In this document: in pieces, positions 61,159 through 64,000 of the stretch
How the letters are laid out: each line of letters begins with the position of its first letter
Position numbering within the stretch: the stretch's first letter is position 1
Assembly (NCBI RefSeq): GCF_016086655.4
Contig: NC_052131.2
Span: forward strand, 35,775,705-35,839,704
DNA length: 64,000 nucleotides
Origin: Lepeophtheirus salmonis
Taxonomy: Eukaryota; Arthropoda; Copepoda; Siphonostomatoida; Caligidae
Reading direction: 5' to 3'
Translations under genes and position numbers: made by a program
Notes under the pieces: generated by a model
What the model saw: the letters and a program-made list of their open reading frames with translations, nothing else
Databases searched by the model: none
Told to the model about the DNA's origin: nothing

Positions 61159-61864
61159 AGGTATTGCAGCTTGAATCATCATCTAATATATATATTATTT
61201 TTTTTTGGTGTCCGTTCGGAAATGTGTTTTTGTTCAACCACGACGATGTCAAGTCAAAGCTTTTATCACTATGGATTTGAGGATTTACGTCCCTCCCATA
61301 AGTGACACGTGGTTTGTGAATGTCATTTTAGCTTTTGAAGAATAAAAATTATTCTATATCCATTGGGACGCCTTAATAAATAATATATATTCAAGGAATA
61401 TAACCGTTAGATATTTGTTAACATGTATTATGTGAGTAGTGAACGTAACGGAATTAGACATTTTTAAATATGATTTATTAAAAGGATATTTTTTTTGTAA
61501 TTAGGTAGGGTTTGAAAGGTATCAAATTGTGCTATCAAATTATTTATATTAATGGGAAGTATGCAAAATTAAACATAACATAGACATTTAATAAAGGATT
61601 GTGGCTAACAATTAACGGTTATGAATTAAAGCATTTTCTGCTTCATTCCCCCCCCCGGTCAGGCTTCAATATAAGTATATAGCGTGGTACATATTTATTG
61701 TTGCTTTTTTAAGTTTAAATCAAAGGGCCAAATTGCAGTAACTCCAAAAATACAAATATTAATATTATTGCCTATAATCTGTTTTCCTAGAAGTGTAATA
61801 TTTAATTTTAAACAGCAATCTTTAATTGGACTGGAGGGACTGTAGCTACCCTAAAAAAAGAGTA

Positions 61865-62110
61865 AAGGAATAATTGAAATTTTTTTTTGATTTTTGAAAT
61901 TTTTTTTTGAGTTTTGAAATTTTTTTTTGAGTTTTGAAATTTTTTGTGAATAGGTATGGATTTTTAAATTATTTTCCAAAAAGTATATGAAGTTTAGTTT
62001 TGAACTATTTTTCGCCCAAAAAATTAATTTTTGAATTTTTGGTTCTAAAAAAAATAATTTTTTGTGTATTTTTTACAAAAATACACAAAAATCAAGCCCC
62101 CCTAAAAAAA
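61865..62110 (+). repeat. Dispersed repeat family B, copy 4, with short tandem repeats
   Basis: Three tandem GAAATTTTTTTTTGA(G/T)TTTT units, then TTTTTTGTGAATAGGTATGG, CCAAAAAGTAT, and the terminal ATCAAGCCCCCCT seen in the other copies as CCAAGCCCTCCC. It is followed by poly-A and (TA)n at about 62117-62135. Confidence 0.6.
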
Positions 62111-62139
62111 AAAAAAATATATATATATATATATGTTAA

Positions 62140-63375
62140 CATATACCTAAACCTTATATTTATTTAATGTATATTATGCTTTATTATGCATATAAAACGA
62201 TTTTTATTCTTCAAAACCTTAAAAGACATTCACAAAACCACGTGGTCATTAAGGGGGGGGGTAAGTAAGTATAATGTCATTGTAGTAGTGTAATATTTTA
62301 AAACAGAGAAATTCAGACTGTTGAAATGAATTTTTTAGATCCATTTTATTGTAAAAATTGGAAAACTCCATTATTCATAATAAAAAGAGGATTCATACAG
62401 AAATAATTCTATAAAGTAAATATTTTAGTTATGACAATTTGGCTCTCGGCCCACGAAATTAAATTCCTGCATGTGCAAATTTATATCAGCCTTTGATACC
62501 ACAGAGTTTCTTAGTCTATCAAGTTTCACGTGTTACATGTTCCAATTCTAGTAATGATGTCGAGTCAAACACAACAAAATCAACGGAGAGTTGATTTGAT
62601 GGTAGCGTAACGGCCAAATAAAGGACATCCTTTTTCAGCTTAAAGTAACAACTCCAAAAACAATGACTTTAAACTGGGTTTTGTCCATATCTTTAAAATT
62701 GATTAACTTGCATCGTGTGCCTCGCTTTTCCATAAGATTTTTTTGTCAACGTTTGCTTCGAGACCCGTACCTATAACCCCTAACCAGACTCCTTCAGCAT
62801 TTGGGAATTTAGTGTTCTTGAAACTTCTATGTGCCTTCCCTTTCTACTCATAGACATATGTACGAAGTTGAATGTCTGACAACCTCTTCATCCTCTTCCC
62901 CACCTTTCATGTGTTTTTGTTCAGCTGGATATTTACTTTTACGATGTTGTTAATCCTTCTATTTGACCATTGCCCTACGATCAAATCAACTATTATTTAT
63001 CTTTGTTATGTTTGCACCGACATCTTTACTCCAATTGAAACATGTGATACATCTTTCAAAAGCTGAGGACCCAAGAAATGCAGTAGTACTAATGGTTTTC
63101 TATAAATTTTTATACATATGCATTTAATTTTAATTTTAAAAAGTGGTTATAAATATCTGCCACTCCCTAGATCACAGTAGATGATATATTTATGAGACAT
63201 AGCATTTTCTAGATGTGGAAACCATTACGTAATGAGACAATAGGAAGGATATTATGATAATTATGCAATCCTTTATTAAATATTTATTCATTCCGATAAA
63301 CGCAGTTGATAAAGAAGTGTTACAAGATACAGTGTCAGGTTCCTCCACTGGCTATTATTACCACTAGTAAAGAGA
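62140..63375. other. No gene recognised
   Basis: AT-rich sequence with a run of nine G at about 62251. The 64-codon hydrophobic frame at 62872-63066 has no supporting splice sites or family resemblance. Confidence 0.5.
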
Positions 63376-63383
63376 CTCAAAGG

Positions 63384-63508
63384 CAGTGATTCCCAACCTT
63401 TTCATCCCAGTAGAGTCCTATATTAACGAATCGTTTTATTTGTTATTTTTGTAATTTTCTAATAGAGCCCTTGACAATGCGCTAAGAAGACCTGGTTGGA
63501 AACCACTG
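63384..63508. mobile_element. 125 bp hAT-like miniature element
   Basis: Begins CAGTGATTCCCAACCTTTT and ends GGTTGGAAACCACTG, forming imperfect terminal inverted repeats of about 15 bases. The flanks are CTCAAAGG (63376-63383) and CTCTGAGG (63509-63516), matching at 6 of 8 positions, as expected of an aged 8 bp target duplication. Confidence 0.75.
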
Positions 63509-63516
63509 CTCTGAGG

Positions 63517-64000
63517 AAATAGGCGACAAGATGGAAAATTATCATCTTGATTTTTTTGGAATTGTTAACTGCGATAAATTCATCTTTTGTCTCACATCAT
63601 TATTAGACATAGGAACTTTGTGTAGAAAAATCAAGGTTTTTTTCTACGCACCCTTTATAAATTTATCATCCTTAATCCTCGTAATTCTTTTGTTTTAGTC
63701 AAGGTTGTGTGAATTAGTGAAATTAATTCAAGTACCTTTTTTTTCATGGTCTATTTAATAAGGTCCGAGCAGTAGAAAATAAAACAATAATTTAATAAAT
63801 ATAATGACATCACTGGGATAAAAATTTGGGGATATCCAAATATATTCTAAATTTTAGGTCTTATTATAGTTAAATTTATTTATACGGAAAAAAATTTGTT
63901 TAATATATATATTTTTTATATTGAGCACGAAATGAAATATAAAACCAGATTCCCAACTTCTGACCTAGTGACGTCATTTTATAATAACATGGTTAAGAAT
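63517..64000. other. No gene recognised
   Basis: AT-rich sequence to the window end; nothing supportable. Confidence 0.5.

Noticed and set aside
62872..63066. 64-codon hydrophobic frame considered as the missing tetraspanin TM4 exon
   Set aside because: It lacks the expected loop cysteines before the hydrophobic stretch, the final short tail pattern and good splice borders.

Overview
This window looks like nuclear DNA from an AT-rich, transposon-dense invertebrate. The evidence is spliced genes with GT-AG introns (cytochrome P450, tetraspanin), remnants of mariner, Tc1/mariner-like, P-element/THAP9-like, hAT-like and non-LTR elements, and long AT-rich non-coding stretches. Nothing prokaryotic is present. 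An arthropod, possibly a parasitic copepod (sea louse), is my inference from general character and not a demonstrated assignment.

Layout. 1-3.0 kb: an internally deleted mariner relic (minus strand), then the last two exons of a CYP2-clan-like cytochrome P450 whose N-terminal exons are not visible. 3.0-6.5 kb: a 5'-truncated RNase H-bearing LINE (minus strand), a P-transposase-like exon fragment, and a foldback inverted repeat. 6.5-11 kb: non-coding, with several inverted repeats. 11.1-14.2 kb: the best preserved gene, a two-exon P-element/THAP9-type transposase of about 970 codons. It is interrupted only by a single -1 frame change inside a run of seven A. 15.4-34.1 kb: a head-to-tail macrosatellite of eight copies (six full, one 320 bp short, one partial) of a 2.50 kb unit whose copies are almost identical. 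34-41 kb: a decayed minus-strand P/THAP9-like transposase of another lineage, TTCGTC-rich repeats, a 109 bp degenerate minisatellite and a broken Tc1/mariner-like gene. 41-57 kb: non-coding, with dispersed repeat families and two more mariner-superfamily fragments. 57.7-58.3 kb: the first coding exon of a tetraspanin; its later exons are not visible. 58.3-64 kb: presumably intron or intergenic, carrying three short terminal-inverted-repeat elements, one with a perfect 8 bp target-site duplication.

Only two host genes are supported (P450, tetraspanin), both partial. The genes do not form a pathway. The window is best read as accessory, repeat-driven chromatin. The most interesting items are the 18.7 kb near-identical macrosatellite, the possible -1 frameshift in an otherwise intact P-like transposase, and three separate P-superfamily lineages within 30 kb.
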